Source: Sphingobium sp.
GTDB taxonomy: Bacteria; Pseudomonadota; Alphaproteobacteria; Sphingomonadales; Sphingomonadaceae
Length of the DNA stretch: 64,000 nt
Reading direction: 5' to 3'
NCBI GenBank assembly: GCA_003248935.1
Contig: QFQF01000005.1
Location: forward strand, 128,722 to 192,721
The notes under the pieces were generated by a model. It searched no databases. It was not told where the DNA came from and saw only the letters and a list, made by a program, of their open reading frames with translations. Within the stretch, counting starts at the first letter, position 1. Every line of letters begins with the position of its first letter. Below are positions 17,139 through 24,975 of the stretch, piece by piece. Position numbers and translations under genes: made by a program.

Positions 17139-19643
17139 CTAGAAGCGCAGGCGGATGCCCACCGTACCCTTCAGCGCGAAATAGTCGCCGAAATCACGGA
17201 TCGGGCTGGTCGCCGAGACTTCGCCGTAAAGGGCGACGTTCTGTTTCCAGTTCTGTGTCGCGCCCAGGCCAAGCTCGCCCCACAAACGCTGGTTCGCGCG
17301 GGCGATCGGCGCGCCAGAGACGTCCACGACGCTACCGTCCAGCCATTCATAGCTGAGGTTGACGAGGCCATAGACATGGCTGCTGGCCGTGCCGGAAACG
17401 GTCTGGCTGTCGATCGACAGGCCCCACCGGGTCCGTAGACTGTCGCCCTTGCTGGCCGACACCTCGGCTTCGACCGGATCGACGAAGTCGTCGAAGCGGA
17501 CATTGGAGTAGATGACCTGCACCTGCGGCGTGACGCTGAGCCCGCCGCCGATCGCGGCGCGCTTGCCGACCTCCAGGCTGAACGCCTCGCCGGTTCCGTC
17601 GTTGTTACGAACAAGGTCACCCAGAACGCTGGAGCGCAGATCGCCCTTGTACCAGCTGTACTGGCCCTGCGCGTCGACATAGAAGCCCTTCGCGCCATAC
17701 CATGTCAGTGTGCCGCCAACCCCATAGCCGTCGAGGTCGATCTTGCCGCCGCCGAAGGGCGAGGCGATCTTTGCGTCCACCTTGCCGTAGTGGCCGGTGA
17801 CGCCACCAACGAGCGTGCCGTCCGCGCTGTCCAGCAGGACATGGTCGATACCCGTCTGCATCTTCCAGCTGTCGATGTTGACGTCGGCAAGGGCGCTGGA
17901 CGTCCGGGGATTGGCGCGATTGCGCACGCCCTCTATCCGGCCCCACACACCGCCACCCGCAGGCGAAGCGCCCGCGGCCCAGCTGCGGTTGCCGACACGC
18001 TGCTGGAGCGTCGGCAGTCCGTTCAACGCCAGCATCGCGGCGGGGTAAGCCTCGTAGACCGGCACGCCGGGCTGATAGAGCGGCAACGCCGCCTCCGCAG
18101 CGCTGCCGACGGCGCCCGGCGCAACATAGGACGAGCGCAGATACCAGTCGCCATCGGCCGGCGTTGCAATACCGTTCTTGTAGAGGCGGAAGCCATAGGC
18201 GCCAGCGACCACCGTCGGCACGCCGTCGACCAGATAGTCGGCGTTCAGCGTGAATACACCGTTCGATGCGCCCCCCACATCCACGATCTTGACCCCTTCG
18301 ACAGGCGCCGACAGCAGGCCGCCACGATTGTGGACGATGACCTGCGTCGTGCCGGAGGTGCTTCCGCGCACGACAAGCTGGTCCGCGCCGGTTGGCGCGA
18401 TGTCGATATCCAGCGTTGCGCCGGAGGAGGCATAGTTGCCCAGGATGGTAAGCGTGCCCACGGCCTCATCCGCGCCGCCCGGCATCAGGGTCGCGCCGGA
18501 CGCAAGCGTAACGCTGCCGCCGATGATGCCGGAGCCGCCGAGTATCGCTCCGTCCGCGACCGTCACCGCCCCGGTCGCCGCCGACTGGTTGCCATTGACG
18601 AACAGCGCACCGCTCTCGACGCGGGTTTCCCCCGTGTAGCTGTTGGCGCCAGTCAGCGTGACGGCGCCGTCACCGAACTGCACAAGCGTACCCGATCCGC
18701 TGATCGCGCCACCGAAGTCGATATCGTCGGGACGGTCGAACGAGAGCGTACCGTCATTCTGCACATCGCCCACGATGCTGCCGCTGCCATTGCCGTAGCC
18801 GATCTGCAGTTCCGCGTCCGGCAGGATGAATGTGCCGCCGGTATAGTCGTTCGTTCCGGCGAAGATCGCCCGCCCGGTGCCACCGATGGTGACGGAACCG
18901 GTGCCGTGGATCTGGCCCCAGAACAGGTCGACAGGGCCGGTATGAAGAATCCGCAGGTCAACATCGCCCAGTTCAACCGTGCCGCCATTCACCAGCGAAC
19001 GGATCGAGGTGGTGCCGCTGGTCACGCCCGATACGTCGAATACCGCGCAGGAACAGACATCGACCTTTGCCGAGTCGAGAAGGTTGGCGGTTCCGGCCAG
19101 CGCAAGCGTTCCGCCGAGGACAAACGTCGACCCATAATAGTTGCTCGGCGTGTCCAGGGTAAGCGTGCCGTCGCCGCGCTTTTCCAGTACGCCGGTGCCA
19201 TAGATGTAGCCGCTGTACGTCGCGTTGTCCGACCGGTCGAAGACGAGGGTACCGTAGTTCTCAATGTCCGCGTTCACGCTGCCGCCCGCACCGCCGTTGC
19301 CGACGCTGAGCGTGCCCGACTGGATGACGAGCGGACCAGCGAAGACATTGTCGGCGGTCAGGGAGAGCGCACCGTTTCCATCCTTGATGACGGAGGCAAC
19401 GCCCGAAATGACGCCCGACTGAACGGCACTCTCGCCGCCATTGACGGTGAGGGTCGCCGGCGCGGACAGGGCGCCAGCATAGTCTTCACCATCGGCATAG
19501 GTCCGGTCCTGCGCGGACACGGCGACGGGCGCCATCGTCAGACAGACGGCGGCAAGGGACGCGGCGGACACGCCGCGCAGCAACCGGTTCGCCATCGCAC
19601 CGCCAACCGGCGATACGCGAAACGGACTCTTGGTACTGGGCAT
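17139..19643 (-). CDS. Type V autotransporter (PATR-repeat passenger plus beta-barrel)
   Basis: An 834-residue outer-membrane protein. A long signal region (basic start, then LLRGVSAASLAAVCLTMAPVAVSAQ) leads into a passenger of repeated glycine/threonine-rich beta-helix units. Two similar blocks are visible, each with the pattern GTLxFDRxDx...GtGxLxxxGDGxxTLxxxNxYxGxT, the PATR-type repeat. The last 280 residues form the translocator barrel, ending in the aromatic terminus GTVGIRLRF recognised by the BAM complex. An odd VCSCA dicysteine sits in the passenger. Start chosen among three tandem ATGs because GGGA lies 7 bases before it. Probable adhesin or surface protein; it has its own terminator. 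Confidence 0.88.
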   Translation of the reverse strand: MPSTKSPFRVSPVGGAMANRLLRGVSAASLAAVCLTMAPVAVSAQDRTYADGEDYAGALSAPATLTVNGGESAVQSGVISGVASVIKDGNGALSLTADNVFAGPLVIQSGTLSVGNGGAGGSVNADIENYGTLVFDRSDNATYSGYIYGTGVLEKRGDGTLTLDTPSNYYGSTFVLGGTLALAGTANLLDSAKVDVCSCAVFDVSGVTSGTTSIRSLVNGGTVELGDVDLRILHTGPVDLFWGQIHGTGSVTIGGTGRAIFAGTNDYTGGTFILPDAELQIGYGNGSGSIVGDVQNDGTLSFDRPDDIDFGGAISGSGTLVQFGDGAVTLTGANSYTGETRVESGALFVNGNQSAATGAVTVADGAILGGSGIIGGSVTLASGATLMPGGADEAVGTLTILGNYASSGATLDIDIAPTGADQLVVRGSTSGTTQVIVHNRGGLLSAPVEGVKIVDVGGASNGVFTLNADYLVDGVPTVVAGAYGFRLYKNGIATPADGDWYLRSSYVAPGAVGSAAEAALPLYQPGVPVYEAYPAAMLALNGLPTLQQRVGNRSWAAGASPAGGGVWGRIEGVRNRANPRTSSALADVNIDSWKMQTGIDHVLLDSADGTLVGGVTGHYGKVDAKIASPFGGGKIDLDGYGVGGTLTWYGAKGFYVDAQGQYSWYKGDLRSSVLGDLVRNNDGTGEAFSLEVGKRAAIGGGLSVTPQVQVIYSNVRFDDFVDPVEAEVSASKGDSLRTRWGLSIDSQTVSGTASSHVYGLVNLSYEWLDGSVVDVSGAPIARANQRLWGELGLGATQNWKQNVALYGEVSATSPIRDFGDYFALKGTVGIRLRF

Positions 19644-19814
19644 CATCATCTCCCGATGTGCAAGGCGGCTTCTCGCGAAGCGGCGCATATGCGCCCGTCC
19701 CGCCTTTCCACGGTTTTCCTTGGCCAGCTCTGGTGCGGGCCAACACGGATGTCCTTCGGATCATCGGGTTAATTTGCGCTAAACGATGCAGATGCGCCGT
19801 CCACCTTGTCCTTT

Positions 19815-20666
19815 TCAGGGACAGTGGCGGTCCATTTCGGTGCGATCATTTACCCTGTGGACAATGACACGGCGCGAGGCGTCGAGGGAAAGGGTCAGGT
19901 CGGCGCGCTCAGGCATTTCCGACAATATGTGCCGCGTCAGACGTTCATAGAACTGGATGAACCGGGAGATCTCGCCAGCGCTCATGATCCGCTGTCCAGC
20001 AGCCGGGGATGTCACGCGACGCAACTGCTCCTCCTGCTCCGTCCGCCAGTCACCCACCACGTCAAATCCCGGCGCGGCGAGCAGGATCAGCCGGTCGATC
20101 CGATCGAACAGCGGACGATAGGCTCCGGACAGCGCCGCGTTGACATGGCGCCGCCATGCTCCGTCAGTGTCCTTTTCCCGCTCCAGCGCGTTGACCGGCT
20201 CGACGAGTTCCGCCGCGTCCTGAGGCACGGCGCCGACACACCACCCCTCGAACAGCAGCAGGTCCAGCGGCGCGGAAACGACAGGCCATGCGCTTTCGGG
20301 CAGGCGATCATCCCGTGCCTTGTCGAAACGCGGCAAACTGACGCGCCCCTCCCCGCCCAGCGCCGCAATCGTATCCAGGCCCAGTCCGACATCATGGGTG
20401 CCCGGAACGCCGCGAGTCCGCAGCAGGGGGTGGACGACGCAACCCAGCGCCTCCCGCTCGGAAAGAGTAAGGTACAGATCGTCGAGCGAAAGGGTCGCGC
20501 AACGCAGCCCCGTGGCCGTCAGGCGGGATTGAAGCGCCGTGGCCAGCGTTGTCTTGCCCGACCCCTGCGCCCCGCACAGGCCGATGACAAGAGGACGACG
20601 CGCGGGCGATGATCCAATCCAGCGCTCGCTTATGCCCCTTGCGATGATGTCGGCTGCTTCCGTCAT
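19815..20666 (-). CDS. P-loop kinase, D-glycerate 3-kinase-like
   Basis: A 283-residue cytoplasmic P-loop kinase of the phosphoribulokinase/uridine kinase-like group. Walker A GAQGSGKTTLA is near residue 36, followed by LSLDDLYLTLSEREALG (phosphoacceptor-binding Asp pair), HPLLRTRGVPGTHD and the Walker-B-like LLLFEGWCVGA. This order matches plant GLYK and yeast Tda10-type glycerate kinases. The start at MTEAAD lies 14 bases past the OhrR stop, so the two are probably cotranscribed. The substrate is inferred from family resemblance only. Confidence 0.8.
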   Translation of the reverse strand: MTEAADIIARGISERWIGSSPARRPLVIGLCGAQGSGKTTLATALQSRLTATGLRCATLSLDDLYLTLSEREALGCVVHPLLRTRGVPGTHDVGLGLDTIAALGGEGRVSLPRFDKARDDRLPESAWPVVSAPLDLLLFEGWCVGAVPQDAAELVEPVNALEREKDTDGAWRRHVNAALSGAYRPLFDRIDRLILLAAPGFDVVGDWRTEQEEQLRRVTSPAAGQRIMSAGEISRFIQFYERLTRHILSEMPERADLTLSLDASRRVIVHRVNDRTEMDRHCP

Positions 20667-20680
20667 CGACGCGGGACTGC

Positions 20681-21157
20681 TTACTCGGCGTGCGCGCGCA
20701 GCGTGTCGCGCAGCCGGACCATCGCCTTCTGCATGACCGCCAGTTGCTCTTCGCTGAGGCCCGTTGCGGCCAGTATCTGTTCGGGAACGCACGCAGCCTC
20801 CGCGGCGATGCCTCGCCCCTTCTCGGTCAGGCTGACACGCACCACGCGCTCGTCCGCGCTGTCCCGCCGCCGGGTCACGATCCCGGCCGCTTCCATGCGC
20901 TTGACCAGCGGTGTGAGCGTGCTGGATTCAAGGAACAGCGCTTCGCCCAATTCCCCGATCGTCTGGCCGTCCCGTTCGCGCAGCAGCACGATGGCCAGAT
21001 ATTGGGGATAGGTAAGGCCGATCTTCTCCAGCACGGGCTTGTATACCCGATTGAACGCCAGACCGGTGGAATAGACCCCGAAGCAGAGAAACTGCTCCAG
21101 AGCGTTCTTGTCCGCCTGTTTCATACCGCCATCCGACATATCGAGCGACCCCGCCAT
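20681..21157 (-). CDS. ohrR: OhrR-type MarR-family peroxide sensor
   Basis: A 158-residue winged-helix repressor. The sensing Cys is in LEQFLCFGVYSTGLAF, the segment where OhrR proteins carry the reactive cysteine. YKPVLEKIGLTYPQYLAIVLL, the recognition helix region LESSTLTPLVKRMEAAG and the wing RRRDSADERVVRV are all typical. Oxidation by organic hydroperoxides should release it from DNA. It is divergent from the esterase-ohr pair, with two matching operator-like sequences between. The start is uncertain: an ATG six codons in is also possible, and a GTG 13 codons upstream overlaps one operator. Confidence 0.9.
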   Translation of the reverse strand: MAGSLDMSDGGMKQADKNALEQFLCFGVYSTGLAFNRVYKPVLEKIGLTYPQYLAIVLLRERDGQTIGELGEALFLESSTLTPLVKRMEAAGIVTRRRDSADERVVRVSLTEKGRGIAAEAACVPEQILAATGLSEEQLAVMQKAMVRLRDTLRAHAE

Positions 21158-21185
21158 TTTCACTGCGCTTTCCCGATGCGAATAT

Positions 21186-21201
21186 AAATCGCGCACGATT
21201 T
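21186..21201. promoter_or_regulatory. OhrR operator candidate 1
   Basis: Palindrome AAATCG-CGCA-CGATTT, containing ATCGCGCACGAT, which matches operator 2 in 10 of 12 positions. It lies 28 bases before the ohrR start. Confidence 0.65.
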
Positions 21202-21242
21202 AATCGCAAGGATTGACATGACTCACCATCGCACATAAATAG

Positions 21243-21254
21243 ATCGTACACGAT
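21243..21254. promoter_or_regulatory. OhrR operator candidate 2
   Basis: ATCGT-AC-ACGAT inverted repeat, 36 bases before the esterase start codon; matches operator 1 in 10 of 12 positions. Location in a divergent ohrR/ohr promoter region fits a repressor site. Confidence 0.65.
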
Positions 21255-21290
21255 ATAGTCGCGTTCGATTTTACGATTTGGGAGGTTACG

Positions 21291-22316
21291 ATGTTCAAAT
21301 CCGCTGGCCACAAGGCCCTGTCCGCTCTGCTGCTGTCATCGGCCGTCCTAGCCGGAACCCCGGCGCTGGCTGGTACGCTGGAATCGAGAACACAGGCGTT
21401 CATCGACGGCCTGGCTGGTACCACGCCGATCTACACCCTCGCCCCGGACCCCGCGCGCAGCGTGCTCGCTGGCGCGCAAAAGTCCGTGCCGGTCGCTCTT
21501 GCCCCGGCAACCACCGAGGACCGGATACTGAAGGTCGGACCGAATGGCCGCACCGGCGTCCGCATCTACCGTCCCAAAGACGCTAAGGGCCCGTTGCCCG
21601 TGGTCGTCTATACGCACGGCGGTGGCTGGGTTCTGGGCGACAGGGAGACGCATGACCGACTTGTCCGGGAACTGTCGGTCGGCGCGAATGCGGTTGTTGT
21701 GTTTGTCGATTATGACCGCAGTCCGGAGAGCCGGTATCCCGTCGCGGTCGAACAGGTGTACGCGGTACTCACCCACGTCGCCGCACATCCCGCCGACTTC
21801 GGCGCCGACGCCAGCCGCATCGCAATCGCAGGCGACAGCGTGGGCGGCAACATGACCACCGTCGTCGCCCTGCTCGCCAAGGAGCGCAAAGGCCCCGAGA
21901 TCGCGGCGCAACTGCTGTTCTATCCGGTCACCGACGCGTCCATGTCGACGCCGTCCTACAGCACCTTCGCCGATGGCCCCTGGCTGACGAAGAACGCGAT
22001 GGCATGGTTCTGGGACCAGTATCTGCCGGATGTGTCAAAGCGCGACGACATCCACGTCTCGCCGATCAACGCCGGTGCCGATCAGTTGAAAGGGCTGCCG
22101 CAGACACTGCTGATCACTGACGAGAACGATGTGCTGCGCGATGAGGGTGAAATCTACGGCCGGCATCTGGCATCGGCTGGCGTACCGGTCACCTCGGTCC
22201 GCTACAACGGCACGATACATGACTTCATGCTGCTGAACCCGATCAGCGACACGCCGGCGGTGCGCGGCGCGGTCTCCCAGTCGGTCGCCTATCTCAGGAC
22301 CGTCTTCGCCCGCTGA
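21291..22316 (+). CDS. Secreted alpha/beta hydrolase (HSL-type esterase)
   Basis: A 341-residue esterase with a signal peptide (LLLSSAVLAGTPALA, cleavage near residue 27). The hormone-sensitive-lipase family motifs are all present: oxyanion HGGG at 109-112, nucleophile Ser183 in GDSVGG, Asp280 in ENDVLRDEGE and His310 in GTIHDF. GGGAGG precedes the ATG. The ohr gene begins 47 bases downstream, so both are likely under OhrR control. It probably hydrolyses short acyl or peroxy-acyl esters in the periplasm; the substrate is an inference from context. Confidence 0.9.
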   Translation: MFKSAGHKALSALLLSSAVLAGTPALAGTLESRTQAFIDGLAGTTPIYTLAPDPARSVLAGAQKSVPVALAPATTEDRILKVGPNGRTGVRIYRPKDAKGPLPVVVYTHGGGWVLGDRETHDRLVRELSVGANAVVVFVDYDRSPESRYPVAVEQVYAVLTHVAAHPADFGADASRIAIAGDSVGGNMTTVVALLAKERKGPEIAAQLLFYPVTDASMSTPSYSTFADGPWLTKNAMAWFWDQYLPDVSKRDDIHVSPINAGADQLKGLPQTLLITDENDVLRDEGEIYGRHLASAGVPVTSVRYNGTIHDFMLLNPISDTPAVRGAVSQSVAYLRTVFAR

Positions 22317-22363
22317 TATCCGGCAACTCCAATCCACATCCAACCACTGAAAGGACGTACATC

Positions 22364-22792
22364 ATGGCTACCAAGATCCTCTATTCCACCAGCGCCGAAG
22401 CGACCGGCGGCCGCGACGGCAAGGCACGCACCACCGACGGCAGCTTCGAGGTGACGCTCGGCACGCCCAAGGAACTGGGTGGCAATGGTCAGGGCAACAA
22501 TCCCGAGCAGTTGTTCGCCAGCGGCTACGCCGCCTGCTTCCTCGGGGCGATGAAGTTCGCCGCCTCCCAGGACAAGGCGCTGCCGCGCGTTCCCGCCGAC
22601 ACCACGGTCACCGCGACCGTCGGCATCGGGCCGCGCGCCGACAAGGGCTTCGGCCTCGCCGTCGAACTGGTCATCACCCTCCCGGGCGTGGAGCGCGCCG
22701 CCGCCGAAGCACTGGTTGCAGAGGCGGACACCATCTGCCCCTACTCCCACGCCACGCGCGGGAATATCGCGGTAAAGCTCAGCGTCGCCTGA
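22364..22792 (+). CDS. ohr: Organic hydroperoxide resistance protein Ohr
   Basis: A 142-residue thiol peroxidase of the OsmC/Ohr family that reduces organic hydroperoxides using a lipoyl reductant. The two redox cysteines are Cys58 in GYAACFLGA and Cys125 in ICPYSHATRGN, and the opening LYSTSAEATGGRDG carries the conserved active-site Arg. Full length. AAAGGA precedes the start. It is the last gene of the unit, closed by a strong terminator. Confidence 0.96.
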   Translation: MATKILYSTSAEATGGRDGKARTTDGSFEVTLGTPKELGGNGQGNNPEQLFASGYAACFLGAMKFAASQDKALPRVPADTTVTATVGIGPRADKGFGLAVELVITLPGVERAAAEALVAEADTICPYSHATRGNIAVKLSVA

Positions 22793-22815
22793 CACACAGG
22801 CCAACGATCAACAGG

Positions 22816-22844
22816 AAAAGGGGCGGTCCAGCCGCCCCTTTTTT
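22816..22844 (+). terminator. Rho-independent terminator of ohr
   Basis: An 11-bp stem (AAAAGGGGCGG with CCGCCCCTTTT), loop TCCAG and trailing T-run, 24 bases past the ohr stop. With its A-run upstream it may also serve the convergent DUF4269 gene. Confidence 0.9.
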
Positions 22845-22870
22845 GCATTACGCGCCACTGGCGGCGTCCA

Positions 22871-23422
22871 TCAACTTTGTCCGGCAAACGGAGGCAAGGC
22901 GACGGGCCGCTTTTGCAGCAGATCGATAAGGGCCTCGTCGCTCTGCCCATCCAGCATCAGCAACAGGCGATAGGGATCCCCCTGAAGCCCCAGCGCGGCG
23001 GCGAAGGCGGGTTCGGTCTTCATTCCCGCATTCCGGCGCGCCATGATCGCCTCGCACAGCGCAACGCCACCAAGCGCCAGCAACCGCCGCTCGACACGGA
23101 AATGGCGCCATCCCACCTGCCGGTCCACGGGCTCGGCCGCCGCGAACAATTCAAACTCCCACCCCGACGCATGAAACCGCACGATGACGGGCCGCCCGTC
23201 ACTCGTCCATTGATGGACCGCAAAACAGGAGAGTCCACCGAAATGCTCCCACACAGCCGCCACGAACGCATCGGCATCGGGCGCATGGCAAAGTATGTCG
23301 ATGTCGCTGCCGGGAATATCCAGATCCAGCGGCGGCGTGCCCGCGACATGCGGATCGAAAGGCGCGAGCCGTGACAACACGCCTGTCTGCGTCAACGCCA
23401 CCCGATAGTCGCACCGGCTCAT
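22871..23422 (-). CDS. DUF4269 nucleotidyltransferase-like protein
   Basis: A 183-residue cytoplasmic protein of unknown function. DLDIPGSDIDILCH has the GSD-x-D pattern of nucleotidyltransferase-fold proteins and matches DUF4269. VDRQVGWRHFRVERRLLALGG and MKTEPAFAAALGLQGDPYRLLL fit the remainder of that family. The start lacks a good ribosome-binding site, and no better in-frame start is visible upstream. It stands alone, convergent with ohr. Substrate unknown. Confidence 0.8.
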   Translation of the reverse strand: MSRCDYRVALTQTGVLSRLAPFDPHVAGTPPLDLDIPGSDIDILCHAPDADAFVAAVWEHFGGLSCFAVHQWTSDGRPVIVRFHASGWEFELFAAAEPVDRQVGWRHFRVERRLLALGGVALCEAIMARRNAGMKTEPAFAAALGLQGDPYRLLLMLDGQSDEALIDLLQKRPVALPPFAGQS

Positions 23423-23585
23423 ATGCGGGCCACCAAGCGGCAGGAGGACAGACGTGCGAGCGGCATTGCGTCAATGTAGCGCCGCGATCGTAGCATGTCC
23501 CTCCCTTCACCCGTGCGAAGATCGCCGATAAGGGCGGCACTATCCCGTTATGCCCGCATGAGGCTTCGCTCCCCAGGAGACATCA

Positions 23586-24575
23586 ATGTCCCGTTCCCTG
23601 CCTGTCACCTTTGCCGATGTCGCCGCTGCCCGGGAACGCATCGCTCCCGTCGTCACCCGGACCCCGCTGATCGAGAACGCGACGCTCAACGCCCATATCG
23701 GCAGACGCGTGCTCGTGAAGTTCGAGGGCGCACAGCGGACCGGGTCGTTCAAGTTTCGCGGCGCCTACAACCGGCTTGTGCAGCTTGGCCCGGCGGACCG
23801 CGCGGCAGGAGTGGTCGCCTGGTCATCGGGCAATCATGCGCAGGGCATTGCCGCCGCGGCGGCGCTCCTCGGTATCCCCGCGACGATCGTGATGCCTGCC
23901 GACGCCCCGGCGATCAAGGTCACCAATACCCGGGCTCTGGGCGCGGAGATCGTACCCTATGACCGGACGAAGGAAAGCCGGGAGGCCATCGCGACCGCCC
24001 TTGCGCAAGCGCGCGGCGCCATACTGGTCCCTTCATTCGACGACACCGATGTGATCGCCGGGCAGGGCACGGCAGGGCTGGAGATCATCGAACAGGCGGC
24101 TGCTCTGGGCATCGTGCCGGATCAGATACTCTGCCCGTGCGGCGGTGGCGGCCTTGTGTCCGGCATCGCGACAGCGGTGAAGGGTCTGCAACCGGACTGC
24201 GCGATATATGCGGTCGAGCCGGAGGGATTCGACGATACCGCCCGCTCGCTCGTCAGTGGCAATCGGGAAAGCATTGCACCCGGCACGCATTCAATCTGCG
24301 ACGCGCTGCTTGCACCCAGCCCCGGCGCGCTGACCTTTCCCATCAACCACGCATTGCTGTCGGGCGGTCTGGTCGTGTCGGACACACAGGTTCGCGCCGC
24401 CATGCGGTTTGCCTTCACGGCCCTCAAGCTGGTGACCGAACCCGGTGGCGCCGTGGCACTGGCAGCCATGATCCATAACCTTGCGCCGAAGTGCGAGGGC
24501 ACGACCGTCATCGTCATTTCCGGCGCGAACGTCGATGCGGATGCCTATGCCCGGATCTTGACGGAAGACGATTGA
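23586..24575 (+). CDS. Threonine/serine dehydratase (fold-type II PLP enzyme)
   Basis: A 329-residue cytoplasmic enzyme that deaminates L-threonine or L-serine to a 2-oxo acid and ammonia, or possibly racemises serine. Lys56 in RTGSFKFRGA binds PLP, the SSGNHAQG loop binds the carboxylate, and CGGGGLVSG holds the cofactor phosphate. No C-terminal ACT regulatory domain is present, so it is the short catabolic or racemase-like type rather than feedback-controlled IlvA. GGAGA precedes the ATG. Confidence 0.9.
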   Translation: MSRSLPVTFADVAAARERIAPVVTRTPLIENATLNAHIGRRVLVKFEGAQRTGSFKFRGAYNRLVQLGPADRAAGVVAWSSGNHAQGIAAAAALLGIPATIVMPADAPAIKVTNTRALGAEIVPYDRTKESREAIATALAQARGAILVPSFDDTDVIAGQGTAGLEIIEQAAALGIVPDQILCPCGGGGLVSGIATAVKGLQPDCAIYAVEPEGFDDTARSLVSGNRESIAPGTHSICDALLAPSPGALTFPINHALLSGGLVVSDTQVRAAMRFAFTALKLVTEPGGAVALAAMIHNLAPKCEGTTVIVISGANVDADAYARILTEDD

Positions 24576-24603
24576 TCGCTCTCCCCTCGCTCCGACGATG
24601 TCC

Positions 24604-24622
24604 GCGAATAATTCTCATTAGC
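24604..24622. promoter_or_regulatory. Fur-box-like site before the DUF3649-PepSY operon
   Basis: The 19-mer GCGAATAATTCTCATTAGC matches the classical Fur consensus at 13 of 19 positions by eye and shares GCGAATnnTTCnC with a site before the second PepSY operon (51226-51238). It lies 54 bases before the first start codon of an operon of iron-uptake type. Confidence 0.6.
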
Positions 24623-24675
24623 GGGCACAGGCTAATCGTGTATGGGTCGCCGATGATTCGGGAACAGGGACTGGA

Positions 24676-24975
24676 TTGGGCGTGACGATCGCGCGGCGAA
24701 CCCGCGAGCGTATCGGCTTTGCGTCCCGCCTGGCTGCCGTTCCCGGCGGCTACGCCCTGACCAGCCTCGTCACCGCCGCCACCGCCCGCGTTCTGCCGAC
24801 GACCCGCGTCGAAGCTGCCGTCACCGGCATGCTGCTCTTCTTCCTCCTCTATGCAGTGCTTGTCCTGTGGGCCTTCTCTACGCGTACGCCCGGGCGGATG
24901 TGGCTGTGGCTGATGGCGCTGAGCGTTCTGTCCGGCATAACCCTGCTGACCGTCCCGATGCCGGGTGAGGCCTGA
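24676..24975 (+). CDS. DUF3649 membrane protein (iron-uptake operon)
   Basis: A 99-residue inner-membrane protein with about three hydrophobic segments (AAVPGGYALTSLVTAATA, GMLLFFLLYAVLVLWAF, WLWLMALSVLSGITLLTV), the DUF3649 layout found with PepSY (PiuB-like) proteins. The start is a TTG five bases after AGGGA; a GTG two codons further is the alternative. Its TGA overlaps the ATG of the PepSY gene (TGATG), showing translational coupling. Function not known; context points to iron or siderophore handling. Confidence 0.75.
   Translation: MGVTIARRTRERIGFASRLAAVPGGYALTSLVTAATARVLPTTRVEAAVTGMLLFFLLYAVLVLWAFSTRTPGRMWLWLMALSVLSGITLLTVPMPGEA

Noticed and set aside
17790..19772. Open frame of 660 codons antisense to the autotransporter
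   Set aside because: Repetitive only because the autotransporter passenger is repetitive; no recognisable domain.
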